Source: Bacillota bacterium (GTDB lineage Bacteria; Bacillota; Clostridia; Acetivibrionales; DSM-1351). From it: a DNA stretch of 64,000 nucleotides. This document shows, piece after piece, positions 34,182-42,434 of this stretch (positions are counted from its first letter, which is position 1; the number at the start of each line of letters is the position of its first letter). The notes beneath the pieces are model-generated. The model was not told the origin of the DNA, did no database searches, and worked only from the letters and a program-made list of their open reading frames with translations. Made by a program: the position numbers and the translations under genes. The stretch is taken from assembly GCA_023412275.1 (NCBI GenBank), contig JAEYNY010000113.1, positions 52,439 to 116,438 on the forward strand. The letters are read 5' to 3'.

Positions 34182-35838
34182 GAAAGGCTTAATTTTAAGC
34201 GATCTGAAACGCTATTGGTGGGTCAGTGTAATTTTTTCAATAGGACTTATCCTGACTATGCCTCTGGCACATTATATGCAAAAATTTAATATAAATTCTG
34301 ACAATTCCAATATTAAATATATTAAAGAGTTTATAGAACGTGAACTGAACTTCCATAGCGGAGTAAGCCTATTGTTTCCAGCTGTTATCCCCGTTATTAT
34401 TGCAGTTTTAGCCTACAGATATATTCAAAAGGGTCGCCAGGCTTCCTTGTATCACAGCCTTCCCGTTACCAGGGCAGAACTGTATTTTAACAGCTTTGTT
34501 TCAGCACTGATACTGTATATTGTGCCTTTATTAATAAATGTTTTTGTTATGGGCTTGCTGAACTCCTTCAGCTTTTTATCTGATTTTTATACAATGGGAC
34601 TTATTTTTAAATGGTTTGGTTTTTCCCTTTTATATGGAATTTTATTTATGTCCATGACAATCTTTGTTGGCATGTTTACTGGAAGTTCCGTTGCACAGAT
34701 AGTATTTGTTTATATTTTAAATCTGCTTCCTTTATTTTTCTTTGAGACTATAAGAGGAAATCTCTCTTCGTTGCTATATGGTTTTGCGACTTATTCAAAT
34801 ACCGGCTTTTATCGCAAATTGCCTATGACAATGCTCTTTAGCAACAGCATAAATCTTACACCTCGGATGGTGGTGGGTTATATAGTTTTAACAGTGTTAC
34901 TTATGGTGGGAGGTCTGGTTGCATTTAAACTCAGACGACCTGAAACCGCCGGTGATATCATAACTTTTATGCCCATACGTCCCGTATTTATATACGGTGT
35001 TACAGTTTGTGCAACACTAGTCGGTGGAGCTTATTTCTTAGGTATTAGCAGATCCTCCGTCCCCTTCGCAATATTCGGATATTTCCTATGTGCATTAATC
35101 GGCTATGTAGTAGTTCAAATGGTAACAAACAAGACCTTTAAAGTACTTAATACCTACAAGGGTTATCTGGGATATGCATTGGTATTAATAATTATGCTGT
35201 TAGGTGTAAAGTTTGATATTTTCGGATATGTAAACAAAGTTCCTGCTGCTGATGAGGTTTCAAACGTTTATATGGGATACAACCTCTACTGGTGGGAAAA
35301 TCAAGACAATGAAAAATATCTAAGTCCTTCAAATGACAATACTACCATATATAAAGAAACCGCAAACATAAAAAACATAACTGAACTCCACAAAATGATT
35401 CTGGAAAACAGGAGTAAGGAAGGTTCCTCAACCTACATTGCCTATACTCTTAAAAACGGTAAAAAAATCGTGAGGTATTATAATCTGGATACTAACCTGT
35501 ATGCTTCTGCACTAGGCCCAATATATGAAAGCAAGGAATACAAGAACGGAAGGTTCCCGGTATTGCATCAGGAAGCAGATGATATTAAGTATATACAAGT
35601 ACACGATTATTCAAATAATAAACAACCTGTTGTTATTTCTGATAAGGAAAAGCTTAAAAGCTTTATTACTGAAATCAGAAAGGATATTAACGGTTTTAAC
35701 TACGAGCAACTTGCTTCACCTACTGAAGATAAACTCTGGATAGAAATTATGGACAACAAAGACATGATTGTTTCATATGGAGTAAATTCAAACTATATTA
35801 ATACACTGAACTGGTTTAGCAATAACAACAATCAATAA
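34156..35838 (+). CDS. ABC transporter permease, multi-spanning
   Basis: The 560-residue membrane protein has about twelve helices in its first 370 residues. It begins with the family pattern LKRYWWVSVIFSIGLILTMP and an extended loop, then VIIAVLAYRYIQKGRQASLYHSLPVTR, characteristic of DUF6449-like/YtrC-type permeases. The C-terminal 190 residues are a soluble, probably extracytoplasmic domain. The start lies 26 bases inside the ATPase gene, with a GGGGG box. It forms one transcript with GntR and the ATPase, closed by the hairpin at 35837-35888. Confidence 0.8.
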   Translation: MKSKTSLFKKGLILSDLKRYWWVSVIFSIGLILTMPLAHYMQKFNINSDNSNIKYIKEFIERELNFHSGVSLLFPAVIPVIIAVLAYRYIQKGRQASLYHSLPVTRAELYFNSFVSALILYIVPLLINVFVMGLLNSFSFLSDFYTMGLIFKWFGFSLLYGILFMSMTIFVGMFTGSSVAQIVFVYILNLLPLFFFETIRGNLSSLLYGFATYSNTGFYRKLPMTMLFSNSINLTPRMVVGYIVLTVLLMVGGLVAFKLRRPETAGDIITFMPIRPVFIYGVTVCATLVGGAYFLGISRSSVPFAIFGYFLCALIGYVVVQMVTNKTFKVLNTYKGYLGYALVLIIMLLGVKFDIFGYVNKVPAADEVSNVYMGYNLYWWENQDNEKYLSPSNDNTTIYKETANIKNITELHKMILENRSKEGSSTYIAYTLKNGKKIVRYYNLDTNLYASALGPIYESKEYKNGRFPVLHQEADDIKYIQVHDYSNNKQPVVISDKEKLKSFITEIRKDINGFNYEQLASPTEDKLWIEIMDNKDMIVSYGVNSNYINTLNWFSNNNNQ

Positions 35839-35888
35839 AAAGAATGGGGCAGTAAAGGCGATTTTGCCATTACTGCTCCATTCTTTTT
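35837..35888. terminator. Bidirectional terminator between convergent ABC modules
   Basis: AAAAAGAATGGGGCAGTAA pairs with TTACTGCTCCATTCTTTTT (one wobble) around a 14-base loop. T-runs occur on both strands, so it can end both converging operons. Confidence 0.85.
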
Positions 35889-35899
35889 ACCCCTCTTTT

Positions 35900-36631
35900 T
35901 TAATTATCTTTTATAGGAGCTTTTCTTATCAACAAATATGACAGAGCAAACAGGGCGATTGTCAGCACTAGGAAAGTAGCTACTGCATTCATTGGTCTAT
36001 ACTCTCCGTTTACTCCAAACAATGTACGTATTGTACCGTACACCCGGTTAATAGTTTCAATTGATGACCATTTGAAAGCGAAATAAGGTAAAATCATAAA
36101 AAAGAAAGCCGGAACTCCAATTGATACACATATCTTTTGTATTTTGTTCATTCTGTAATATGCCAGTGTTATGAAATAACCAAGAGTTATTGCACATGTA
36201 TACAGTGTTATGCTCCATAATAAAGAAATAATTATATTTCCGTTGCTTTGTGTTTTGTCCTGATAAAGCATACCATACAAAGTGTGATAATTTGTTATTC
36301 GTATAAGTATAGCTCCTAAAACCCTTTCAACAACCGCCATACCTACCGTTACAGGAATTGCAGCCAGGAAAAAGCTCTTGAACTGAGTTCTCCTTGGCAC
36401 ACCATTTGATATTAAAAACAAATAATTTCTTCTAAAAGAGTTTAACCCTACAACAAACAAAAATACTGCCGACATCATATCAATTCCGTTAAACGAACTG
36501 TCACCCTTTGATGTGGTAAAAGAAATCATGATTGAAAATATGATTGTTAGTATTAATATAATTAAATAGAAAGATAATACAGAGTTCTTTAGCTCTGAAA
36601 ATATATATTTTGAAGCTGTTTTTAATCTCAT
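35900..36631 (-). CDS. ABC-2 type permease of the second GntR/ABC module
   Basis: The 243-residue protein has about six membrane helices and no soluble domain. It carries an early FSIMISFTTSKGDSSFNGID loop and VGLNSFRRNYLFLISNGVPRRTQF, typical of short clostridial ABC-2 permeases. It lies 15 bases after the ATPase gene, with a GGAGGGG box, and is the last gene of that operon. Function is likely export or envelope stress response, by analogy with the neighbouring YtrA-type module. No substrate can be assigned. Confidence 0.75.
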   Translation of the reverse strand: MRLKTASKYIFSELKNSVLSFYLIILILTIIFSIMISFTTSKGDSSFNGIDMMSAVFLFVVGLNSFRRNYLFLISNGVPRRTQFKSFFLAAIPVTVGMAVVERVLGAILIRITNYHTLYGMLYQDKTQSNGNIIISLLWSITLYTCAITLGYFITLAYYRMNKIQKICVSIGVPAFFFMILPYFAFKWSSIETINRVYGTIRTLFGVNGEYRPMNAVATFLVLTIALFALSYLLIRKAPIKDN

Positions 36632-36646
36632 TAATAATCCCCTCCA

Positions 36647-37498
36647 TTATTTATTAGTCATGTGAATAAATAGTTTCTGTAGATCAGGTTTTGTAACTTC
36701 AAGTCCGTCTGGAATACCGGCCTTATCCAAGTGTCCAAGGACATATGCACATTTGATTCCCCCTATTGTATCCGCTCCCAGTACATTTTTGCCGGCAGTA
36801 AAACCGTCAACCGCAGATATACTTCCGGTTATGGCATAACCCTGTGACAGTACGCTCTCAACTGGCTCGTTTAAAATCAATTTACCTGATTTTATTATAA
36901 TGACGTCTTCAATTATGTCCGCAGCTTCTTCAATCAGATGCGTTGAAATGATAATAGTTTTGGGCTTTTCACTGTAATTTTTAAGTAGTTCCTTATAAAA
37001 CAGGTCACGGTGATTTGCGTCAAGTCCCAGAACAGGCTCATCTAAAAGAACAAAAGGTACATTGCAGGATAAGGCTAAAATCATTTTGAATATAGAGGTA
37101 TAACCTGTAGACAAAGTTTTTATTTTTTGTCTCGATTTAAGGGAAAACTTCTCACACAACTCAGCAGCATATTCACTGTCAAAATCAGTGTAGAATTCTT
37201 TAGTCCAATTAAATGCCTTTTTTACTGTCATATTCTCCGGATAGAAATTGTTTTCAGCCATAAAATATATCTTTGATAATGCATTATCATTCTCTATAAC
37301 ATTTTCACCGTCTACCAGAATCTCGCCTTCTGTAGGGAAAATCCTGTTTGTAATCAGATTTAACAAGGTTGTCTTTCCTGCTCCGTTACGACCCAACAGT
37401 CCGTAAATTTTATTTTCTTCCAGTTCCAGGCTGATATTTTCCAGGGCTGTCACGTCTGCGAATTTTTTAGTTACATTTTTGATTACAATTTGACTCAT
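36647..37498 (-). CDS. ABC transporter ATP-binding protein of the second module
   Basis: The 283-residue ATPase has Walker A GLLGRNGAGKTT (about 33), signature LSTGYTS (about 126), Walker B FVLLDEPVLGLDA (about 148) and the switch His in STHLIEEA. Its start codon overlaps the stop of the upstream GntR gene (ATGA). Because that regulator now has an internal TAA, translational coupling to this gene may be weakened unless it has its own ribosome loading. The partner permease follows directly. Confidence 0.85.
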   Translation of the reverse strand: MSQIVIKNVTKKFADVTALENISLELEENKIYGLLGRNGAGKTTLLNLITNRIFPTEGEILVDGENVIENDNALSKIYFMAENNFYPENMTVKKAFNWTKEFYTDFDSEYAAELCEKFSLKSRQKIKTLSTGYTSIFKMILALSCNVPFVLLDEPVLGLDANHRDLFYKELLKNYSEKPKTIIISTHLIEEAADIIEDVIIIKSGKLILNEPVESVLSQGYAITGSISAVDGFTAGKNVLGADTIGGIKCAYVLGHLDKAGIPDGLEVTKPDLQKLFIHMTNK

Positions 37499-37863
37499 AT
37501 TTCAAACCCTCTTTCCAACATTTTTAAAATATCCTCTTTTGAGATTGAAAGCTTTTTTGCCTCTGTCACAAGAGATTTTATATAACTTTCTAAAAAATCC
37601 ACCTTCCGCTGTTCAAGTATTTTTTCTTTTGCCCCATTTGCAACAAACATGCCAAGCCCCCTCTTCTTATAAACAATTCCGTTATCAACTAAAATATTTA
37701 TTCCCTTTTACGCAGTGGCCGGGTTTATTTTGTAGTTTACTGTTATCTCTGTTGTGGATGGAATTTGTGTCTCCTCTTGGTACGCCCCTGCTATAATGGC
37801 ATCCTCCAATTCCTCAGAAAGTTGAAGATATATAGGTTTGTCATTATTAAAATCTAGCTTCAT
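37495..37863 (-). pseudogene. GntR-family (YtrA-type) regulator, interrupted by one in-frame TAA
   Basis: From ATG 37863 the frame reads a full YtrA-type protein of about 122 codons: FNNDKPIYLQLSEELEDAI, QIPSTTEITVNYKINPATA, then TAA at 37708-37710 (codon 52), then KGINILVDNGIVYKKRGLG and on to MLERGFEI at 37495. Nothing else is damaged. The stop falls inside the recognition part of the winged helix, so the upstream piece cannot bind DNA. Loss of the repressor would leave the following ABC operon constitutive. A sequencing error is the main alternative. Confidence 0.8.
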
Positions 37864-37880
37864 GCTTTCACCACCTAATT

Positions 37881-37946
37881 GGTTAATCGGTTAATTGGTT
37901 AATTACTTATATAACTAACTATATAACCAAATAACCCCAAAGTCAA
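37881..37946 (-). promoter_or_regulatory. Promoter with three tandem 8-bp repeats upstream of the broken GntR gene
   Basis: On the minus strand TTGACT (37941-37946) and TATAGT (37918-37923) are 17 bases apart. Between the start point and the gene, the plus strand shows GGTTAATC, GGTTAATT, GGTTAATT in tandem (37881-37904), and TTATATA / TATATAA flank ACTAAC nearby. These are probable repressor sites. Confidence 0.5.
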
Positions 37947-38066
37947 TATGTAAATATAAATTTTTTATATACTTTCAAAGGGTTAAATCGTATAATTTAC
38001 ATATCTAAAATGAATATTGTACATAATTTACATATGAATCCCTACTTAGGGGTATACGGAGGTAAC

Positions 38067-39071
38067 ATGCCTAATCTGGTTACTCATTATCTTTGCGGCT
38101 TAGAAGCTGTTAAAATGATTGAAAATAAAGAGTGCAAAAAACTCATTGAACAATATATAAACGTCTTTAATCTGGGGGTTCAGGGCCCTGATATACTTTT
38201 TTACTATGGTATCTGGCCTTGGTCTCCTAAAACTCCATATGGGACTATAGGAGATAAATTTCATACATCAAAAGTGAATCTTGTATTCAGTGAAATGATT
38301 GATTATATTTTGAAGCAGGAGGGGAATATAAAAGACATTCTTACTGTTTATTTTATGGGCTTTTTAAGCCATAACTGTCTGGACAGTATTACTCATCCTT
38401 ATATTTTCTACAAATCAGGCTTCAAAACTGACGAGGATCCACGCACAAACCTGTACCATTACTATCACAGGCGTTTTGAGACTTCTATTGACGTATTGAT
38501 GTGTAATCGGCTTTTAAAGAAAAAAGTCCATGAGATAAGAATTGACAGACTTATAGGTATAACCGTAAGGGAGCGAAATTTAATCGGAGATATGTATGAA
38601 AGCGTTATAGCTTCAGTTTTTAATTTTAAAATCCCCAGTAAACTTATATCAAGAGCCATAAAGGATATGAATACAGTAGAAAAAATTCTCAGGGATCCCC
38701 ATGGTATAAAGAAGAAATTGGTAGCCGGTATAGACCAACTTATTTATGGGTTTCCCCTATTCTCAAGCCTAATCTTTCCTTTACAGCTAAAGGACGGCTT
38801 GGATTACTTGAATCTTGCAAAAAAGGAATGGGCCATGCCGTATGATAAGTCACACAAAAGTACTCTTTCATTTATAGAAATGTTTAAAGAAGCCTCCGAC
38901 AGAACACAACACTTTTGTCAGGTGTTATATTCAACTATAACAGGGGTGAATTCCAACGTTTCCTATGCCTTGAAACTTTTTGGGAACAACTCCTATACTT
39001 CGGGAATCAATTGTGACTTGTCTATCAAATTTAAGTACCACGACATTATTTTTGAACAACCTGGTGTTTAA
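38067..39071 (+). CDS. Zinc-dependent phospholipase C-like protein
   Basis: I chose ATG 38067, which follows ACGGAGGTAAC; the in-frame ATG at 38010 lacks such a box and adds an atypical tail. The protein then begins MPNLVTHYLCGLEAV, the usual start of bacterial zinc-dependent phospholipase C/D-like proteins of the S1-P1 nuclease fold. Metal ligands are likely His7, the Asp in VQGPDILFY, and the histidines in DKFHTSKV and FLSHNCLDSITHPYIFY. It has no signal peptide, unlike the secreted toxins, so an intracellular housekeeping role is likely. Its 3' end overlaps the convergent glycerate kinase gene by 26 bases. Confidence 0.75.
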   Translation: MPNLVTHYLCGLEAVKMIENKECKKLIEQYINVFNLGVQGPDILFYYGIWPWSPKTPYGTIGDKFHTSKVNLVFSEMIDYILKQEGNIKDILTVYFMGFLSHNCLDSITHPYIFYKSGFKTDEDPRTNLYHYYHRRFETSIDVLMCNRLLKKKVHEIRIDRLIGITVRERNLIGDMYESVIASVFNFKIPSKLISRAIKDMNTVEKILRDPHGIKKKLVAGIDQLIYGFPLFSSLIFPLQLKDGLDYLNLAKKEWAMPYDKSHKSTLSFIEMFKEASDRTQHFCQVLYSTITGVNSNVSYALKLFGNNSYTSGINCDLSIKFKYHDIIFEQPGV

Positions 39072-40182
39072 GGAGCCTCATTACCATGTCCACTGTATCA
39101 GCCAGATCTTTTTTGCTTCTGGCTTTTGCTTTTTCAAAGGGCAAAGCTACCCGGTTAATACTCACAATAGATGACACTCCCATTTCATATGCTGCTTCAG
39201 CTCCATCCCCCACATCACCTACTATGGCAATAACAGGAACATTCTTACTTTTAGCACGGGTAGCAATACCTATAACAACCTTACCTCTTAAACTTTGTTG
39301 GTCAATTTTTCCTTCCCCGGTGAAAACTATGTCGGCATCTTTTATTATGTTATCAAAGCCTACTAAATCTAGAACTGTTTCAATTCCGGGTTTGAGACTT
39401 CCTTTAAGGAAAGCCAGTATTCCTGCTCCCATTGCACCTGCTGCACCACTTCCCGGAATTTCTGAAACCTCAACCCCCAGTTGGCTTTTTATTGTATCCG
39501 ATAAATCCTTAAGATTTTTGTCAAGGAGTAAAACCATTTCCTGGTCGGCCCCTTTTTGTGGTGCATAAACGTACGCCGCCCCGGTTTTACCGTACATGGG
39601 ATTGTCAATGTCGCACATAGCAGTTATATTACAATCCTTCAGAAGGCGTTGAGCCGAAGTAGTGTCAATATTAGCTATTTCTCCAAGTGTAGCACCTGTG
39701 GGAATAAACTCTTCCCCTGCCTTGTTCTTAAACTTTACGCCTAACGCACATGCCATTCCGGCACCCCCATCGTTTGTACAACTTCCACCAAGGCCTATTA
39801 TTATTTCACGGCAGCCGTTTTCTACAGCATGGCGAATCATTGTACCTACTCCAAAGGTAGTGGTGGCAGAAGGATTAAGCCTCTCTTCTACCAATGGAAG
39901 ACCTGCAAACATGGCTGTTTCCAGTATGGCTGTGTCGCCTTTTCTGGCGTAATAGCCCTCCATTTTTTCATTATATGGCCCTGTAGCCTCAAGAGTCACC
40001 TTATGTGCTCCAAGGAGCTGTACGAAACAATCAGACGTACCTTCCCCTCCGTCAGCTATGGGTATTTCAACTATTTCACTGTCAGGATAAAATTGTTTAA
40101 TTTTAGTTTTTACTATGCCGCAAACCTCAATAGAACTCATACTGCCTTTAAAGGAGTCAGGAGCAATCACAAACTTCTTCAT
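39046..40182 (-). CDS. Glycerate kinase (GlxK/GarK family)
   Basis: The 378-residue protein begins FVIAPDSFKGSMSSIEVC and contains PIADGGEGTSDCF (about 45), IGLGGSCTNDGGAGMACALG (about 128), GSGAAGAMGAGIL (about 245) and FTGEGKIDQQSLRGKV (about 285). All are hallmarks of the type I glycerate kinase family. It phosphorylates D-glycerate with ATP, feeding 2- or 3-phosphoglycerate into glycolysis. It lies just downstream of pfkA on the same strand but behind a terminator, so expression is probably separate. The start has a GAGG box. Length and motifs are complete. Confidence 0.9.
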   Translation of the reverse strand: MKKFVIAPDSFKGSMSSIEVCGIVKTKIKQFYPDSEIVEIPIADGGEGTSDCFVQLLGAHKVTLEATGPYNEKMEGYYARKGDTAILETAMFAGLPLVEERLNPSATTTFGVGTMIRHAVENGCREIIIGLGGSCTNDGGAGMACALGVKFKNKAGEEFIPTGATLGEIANIDTTSAQRLLKDCNITAMCDIDNPMYGKTGAAYVYAPQKGADQEMVLLLDKNLKDLSDTIKSQLGVEVSEIPGSGAAGAMGAGILAFLKGSLKPGIETVLDLVGFDNIIKDADIVFTGEGKIDQQSLRGKVVIGIATRAKSKNVPVIAIVGDVGDGAEAAYEMGVSSIVSINRVALPFEKAKARSKKDLADTVDMVMRLLKHQVVQK

Positions 40183-40214
40183 TTGACATTCCTCTTTTCA
40201 CTCTTATATGTATA

Positions 40215-40252
40215 AAAAGAACACATATTCCATATGAAATCTGTGTTCTTTT
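40215..40252 (-). terminator. Terminator after pfkA
   Basis: AAAAGAACACA and TGTGTTCTTTT form an 11-bp perfect stem with a 16-base loop. On the minus strand it ends in TTTTTATA, 26 bases after the pfkA stop codon. Confidence 0.8.
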
Positions 40253-40277
40253 AATTAATAATATTTTATGGTTTATA

Positions 40278-41261
40278 TTAGATAGAGAGTATATTGCTGA
40301 GTTCGAGCAGATCCTTATCAATATCCTTTTTCATAGCCAATGCTTCATCTATGTCTATATCAACAACCTTGGAATCCTTTACAGATATAATTCTGTTATA
40401 GACGCCATCTTTGAGTAGAGTTACAGCTTTTGATCCCATAACACTTGCCATAACTCTGTCCTGAATAGTTGGGCTTCCTCCTCTTTGAATGTATCCCAAA
40501 ACTGTTCCCCTTGTTTCTATTCCGGTAAGGTCTTCTATCTTCTTGGAAAGTTCCAGTGCTCCACCTATTTTCTCAGCAACACCTTCAGCCAATATGATTA
40601 TATAGTTTTTCTTTCCGTTATTTCTTCCTTGTATTATTTTCCTTATAATATCTTTATCAAAATCAAATTCTCTTTCAGGAAGTAATATTACTTCCGCACC
40701 TCCTGCAATACCTACATTCAATGCAATATGTCCCGCACGACGTCCCATTACTTCAAGCACACTGCATCGTTCATGAGAATACGCCGTATCTCTGATTTTA
40801 TCAAGTGCATCCTGAACAGTATTCATTGCTGTATCGTAACCTATTGTATATTCAGAACTTGCTATGTCATTATCAATTGTTCCCGGCAAACCCATAACCT
40901 TCATACCGAATTTGCTGAAATCTCTGGCTCCCCTGTATGAGCCGTCCCCTCCGATAACAACAAGTGCATCCATACCAAAAGCTTTTGAAATTGACATTGC
41001 CTTCTGCATTCCTTCATCAGTTGTGAATGCCTTACATCTGGCAGTTTGAAGTATCGTTCCCCCACGGTGAATTATATCTGATACATCTCTGGCACTCATA
41101 TCAAATATATCTCCGGTAATAAGGCCATTATAGCCTTTTCTGATGCCTAGCATTTTGAAACCGTGATATATACCTGTTCTTACAACAGCACGTATGGCAG
41201 CATTCATTCCCGGTGCATCTCCGCCGCTGGTAAGTACTCCTATTGTTTTAATGTCGCTCAT
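40278..41261 (-). CDS. pfkA: ATP-dependent 6-phosphofructokinase
   Basis: The 327-residue enzyme begins IGVLTSGGDAPGMNAAIRAVV and has VVIGGDGSYRGA (about 100). GGDGS, not GGDD, marks the ATP-dependent form. The catalytic segment is GLPGTIDNDI (about 125), with MGRRAGHIAL (about 170) and the C-terminal ETRGTVLGYIQRGGSPT (about 242). It phosphorylates fructose 6-phosphate to the 1,6-bisphosphate in the cytoplasm as a tetramer. Length is normal. It is a single-gene unit with a strong promoter, a palindrome at the start point and its own terminator. Confidence 0.95.
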   Translation of the reverse strand: MSDIKTIGVLTSGGDAPGMNAAIRAVVRTGIYHGFKMLGIRKGYNGLITGDIFDMSARDVSDIIHRGGTILQTARCKAFTTDEGMQKAMSISKAFGMDALVVIGGDGSYRGARDFSKFGMKVMGLPGTIDNDIASSEYTIGYDTAMNTVQDALDKIRDTAYSHERCSVLEVMGRRAGHIALNVGIAGGAEVILLPEREFDFDKDIIRKIIQGRNNGKKNYIIILAEGVAEKIGGALELSKKIEDLTGIETRGTVLGYIQRGGSPTIQDRVMASVMGSKAVTLLKDGVYNRIISVKDSKVVDIDIDEALAMKKDIDKDLLELSNILSI

Positions 41262-41328
41262 TTCAAACCCTCCCCGTAAACAGTAAAATCTGAATGTCGT
41301 ATATATACATCAAATTTTTAATATAAAC

Positions 41329-41374
41329 TGAACCCAATTGAGTTCATTATAAACCAATACACTTTCAGAAACAA
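41329..41374 (-). promoter_or_regulatory. pfkA promoter with an 18-bp near-palindrome
   Basis: On the minus strand TTGTTT (41369-41374) and TATAAT (41346-41351) are 17 bases apart. Immediately downstream, overlapping the likely start point, lies TGAACTCAATTGGGTTCA (41329-41346), an inverted repeat with one mismatched pair. A repressor site for glycolytic control is plausible; the regulator is not identified. Confidence 0.6.
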
Positions 41375-41384
41375 TATAAATCAG

Positions 41385-42287
41385 CTACTTTGTTTTTTTA
41401 TATATACAATTCCCAATAGTTTCTCCCGCCAGTACTCTGGTTTCGAAGCCTTCTCCGGTCTGTTGTATTATATCATCATCTATTTTAACCATATTCTTTT
41501 TAAAAATCACAAGAACAGTAGAACCACCGAACTTAAAAAATCCTTTTTCATCACCTCTTGAAACACGTTCTCCGGGAGTATAAGTCTGAATTATTGAACC
41601 TACTGAGGTTGCTCCCACTTCTATGTATAGAACATCCCCAAAATTGTCTGTTTTAAATATGCTGTATTCCCTTTTGTTTCTGCAGAAGAGTTCAGGTATT
41701 TTCTTTAATGCAACAGGATTTACAGAGTAGTATTCACCTTTTATTTTGTGTGTTTCCATGCACTTACCGCTGTCAAAAAAATGGAACCTGTGATAGTCTA
41801 CAGGGCAAAGTCTTAAAATCAGGTAAGTACCCCCATTGTAATCCTGAGCCAGTTTTTCGTCCTGAAGGAGTTCACTTAAACTGTATGTCATTCCTTTTAT
41901 CTGAAGAAGTTTTTCCTTATCTATATTTTCCCATGCCTGAAGTCGTCCATCCCCCGGAGACAGAAGTTTTTCTTCTACCTTATCAAATTTTCTGGCAGAG
42001 GGTTTCAGTTTTCTGGCAAAGAAATCATTGAAGCTGTTGAAATCCTCCAGCTTGTTTTCACATTCATTAATATCTATTAAAAATTTTTCTGCAAATCCTT
42101 TTATAGTTTTGCGACTTATTCTCCTGTCGCAGAAAAATCCCGTCAAGGCAGAATATAACTTACGTTTCACAAGGAGTTCCAGTCCAAGCTTTCCTCTTGA
42201 TGTAGTGTACAGGGCATCAAGGAGTTTGCCCCCTGCTACCTGCTCAATATCATATTGTTTGGTTTTTCTATTATAAATCTGAATCAT
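41385..42287 (-). CDS. psd: Phosphatidylserine decarboxylase proenzyme
   Basis: The 300-residue protein matches the longer clostridial form: VEEKLLSPGDGRLQAWENI (about 100), YHRFHFFDSGKCMETHKIKG (about 163), GATSVGSIIQTY (about 224) and FFKFGGSTVLVIFKK (about 250). The GST triad is the self-cleavage site, where the Ser becomes the pyruvoyl cofactor of the alpha subunit. It makes phosphatidylethanolamine from phosphatidylserine at the membrane. The usual partner pssA is not adjacent. The N-terminal 80 residues are the extension typical of this subtype. The ribosome binding site is weak (AAAGAGAA). Confidence 0.92.
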   Translation of the reverse strand: MIQIYNRKTKQYDIEQVAGGKLLDALYTTSRGKLGLELLVKRKLYSALTGFFCDRRISRKTIKGFAEKFLIDINECENKLEDFNSFNDFFARKLKPSARKFDKVEEKLLSPGDGRLQAWENIDKEKLLQIKGMTYSLSELLQDEKLAQDYNGGTYLILRLCPVDYHRFHFFDSGKCMETHKIKGEYYSVNPVALKKIPELFCRNKREYSIFKTDNFGDVLYIEVGATSVGSIIQTYTPGERVSRGDEKGFFKFGGSTVLVIFKKNMVKIDDDIIQQTGEGFETRVLAGETIGNCIYKKTK

Positions 42288-42360
42288 TGTATTCTCTTTT
42301 CTTTAAATAATTATTCTCTTAATCAGAATTTTATATTATTGAGAAAATTAATGCAATTTA

Positions 42361-42410
42361 AAAAACTCCTTCTGGCATGTTATTAATTAATGCCAAGAAG
42401 GAGTTTTTTT
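42361..42410. terminator. Terminator after the GH43 gene
   Basis: AAAACTCCTTCTGGCAT and ATGCCAAGAAGGAGTTTT form a long, slightly imperfect stem with T-runs on both strands. It lies 24 bases beyond the GH43 stop codon and before psd. Confidence 0.8.
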
Positions 42411-42434
42411 AGTCATTTTTATTTGTATGACGGT

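Noticed and set aside
39086..39952. Plus-strand frames opposite glycerate kinase
   Set aside because: Antisense to a highly conserved enzyme gene, low-complexity Ser/Pro/Leu composition.
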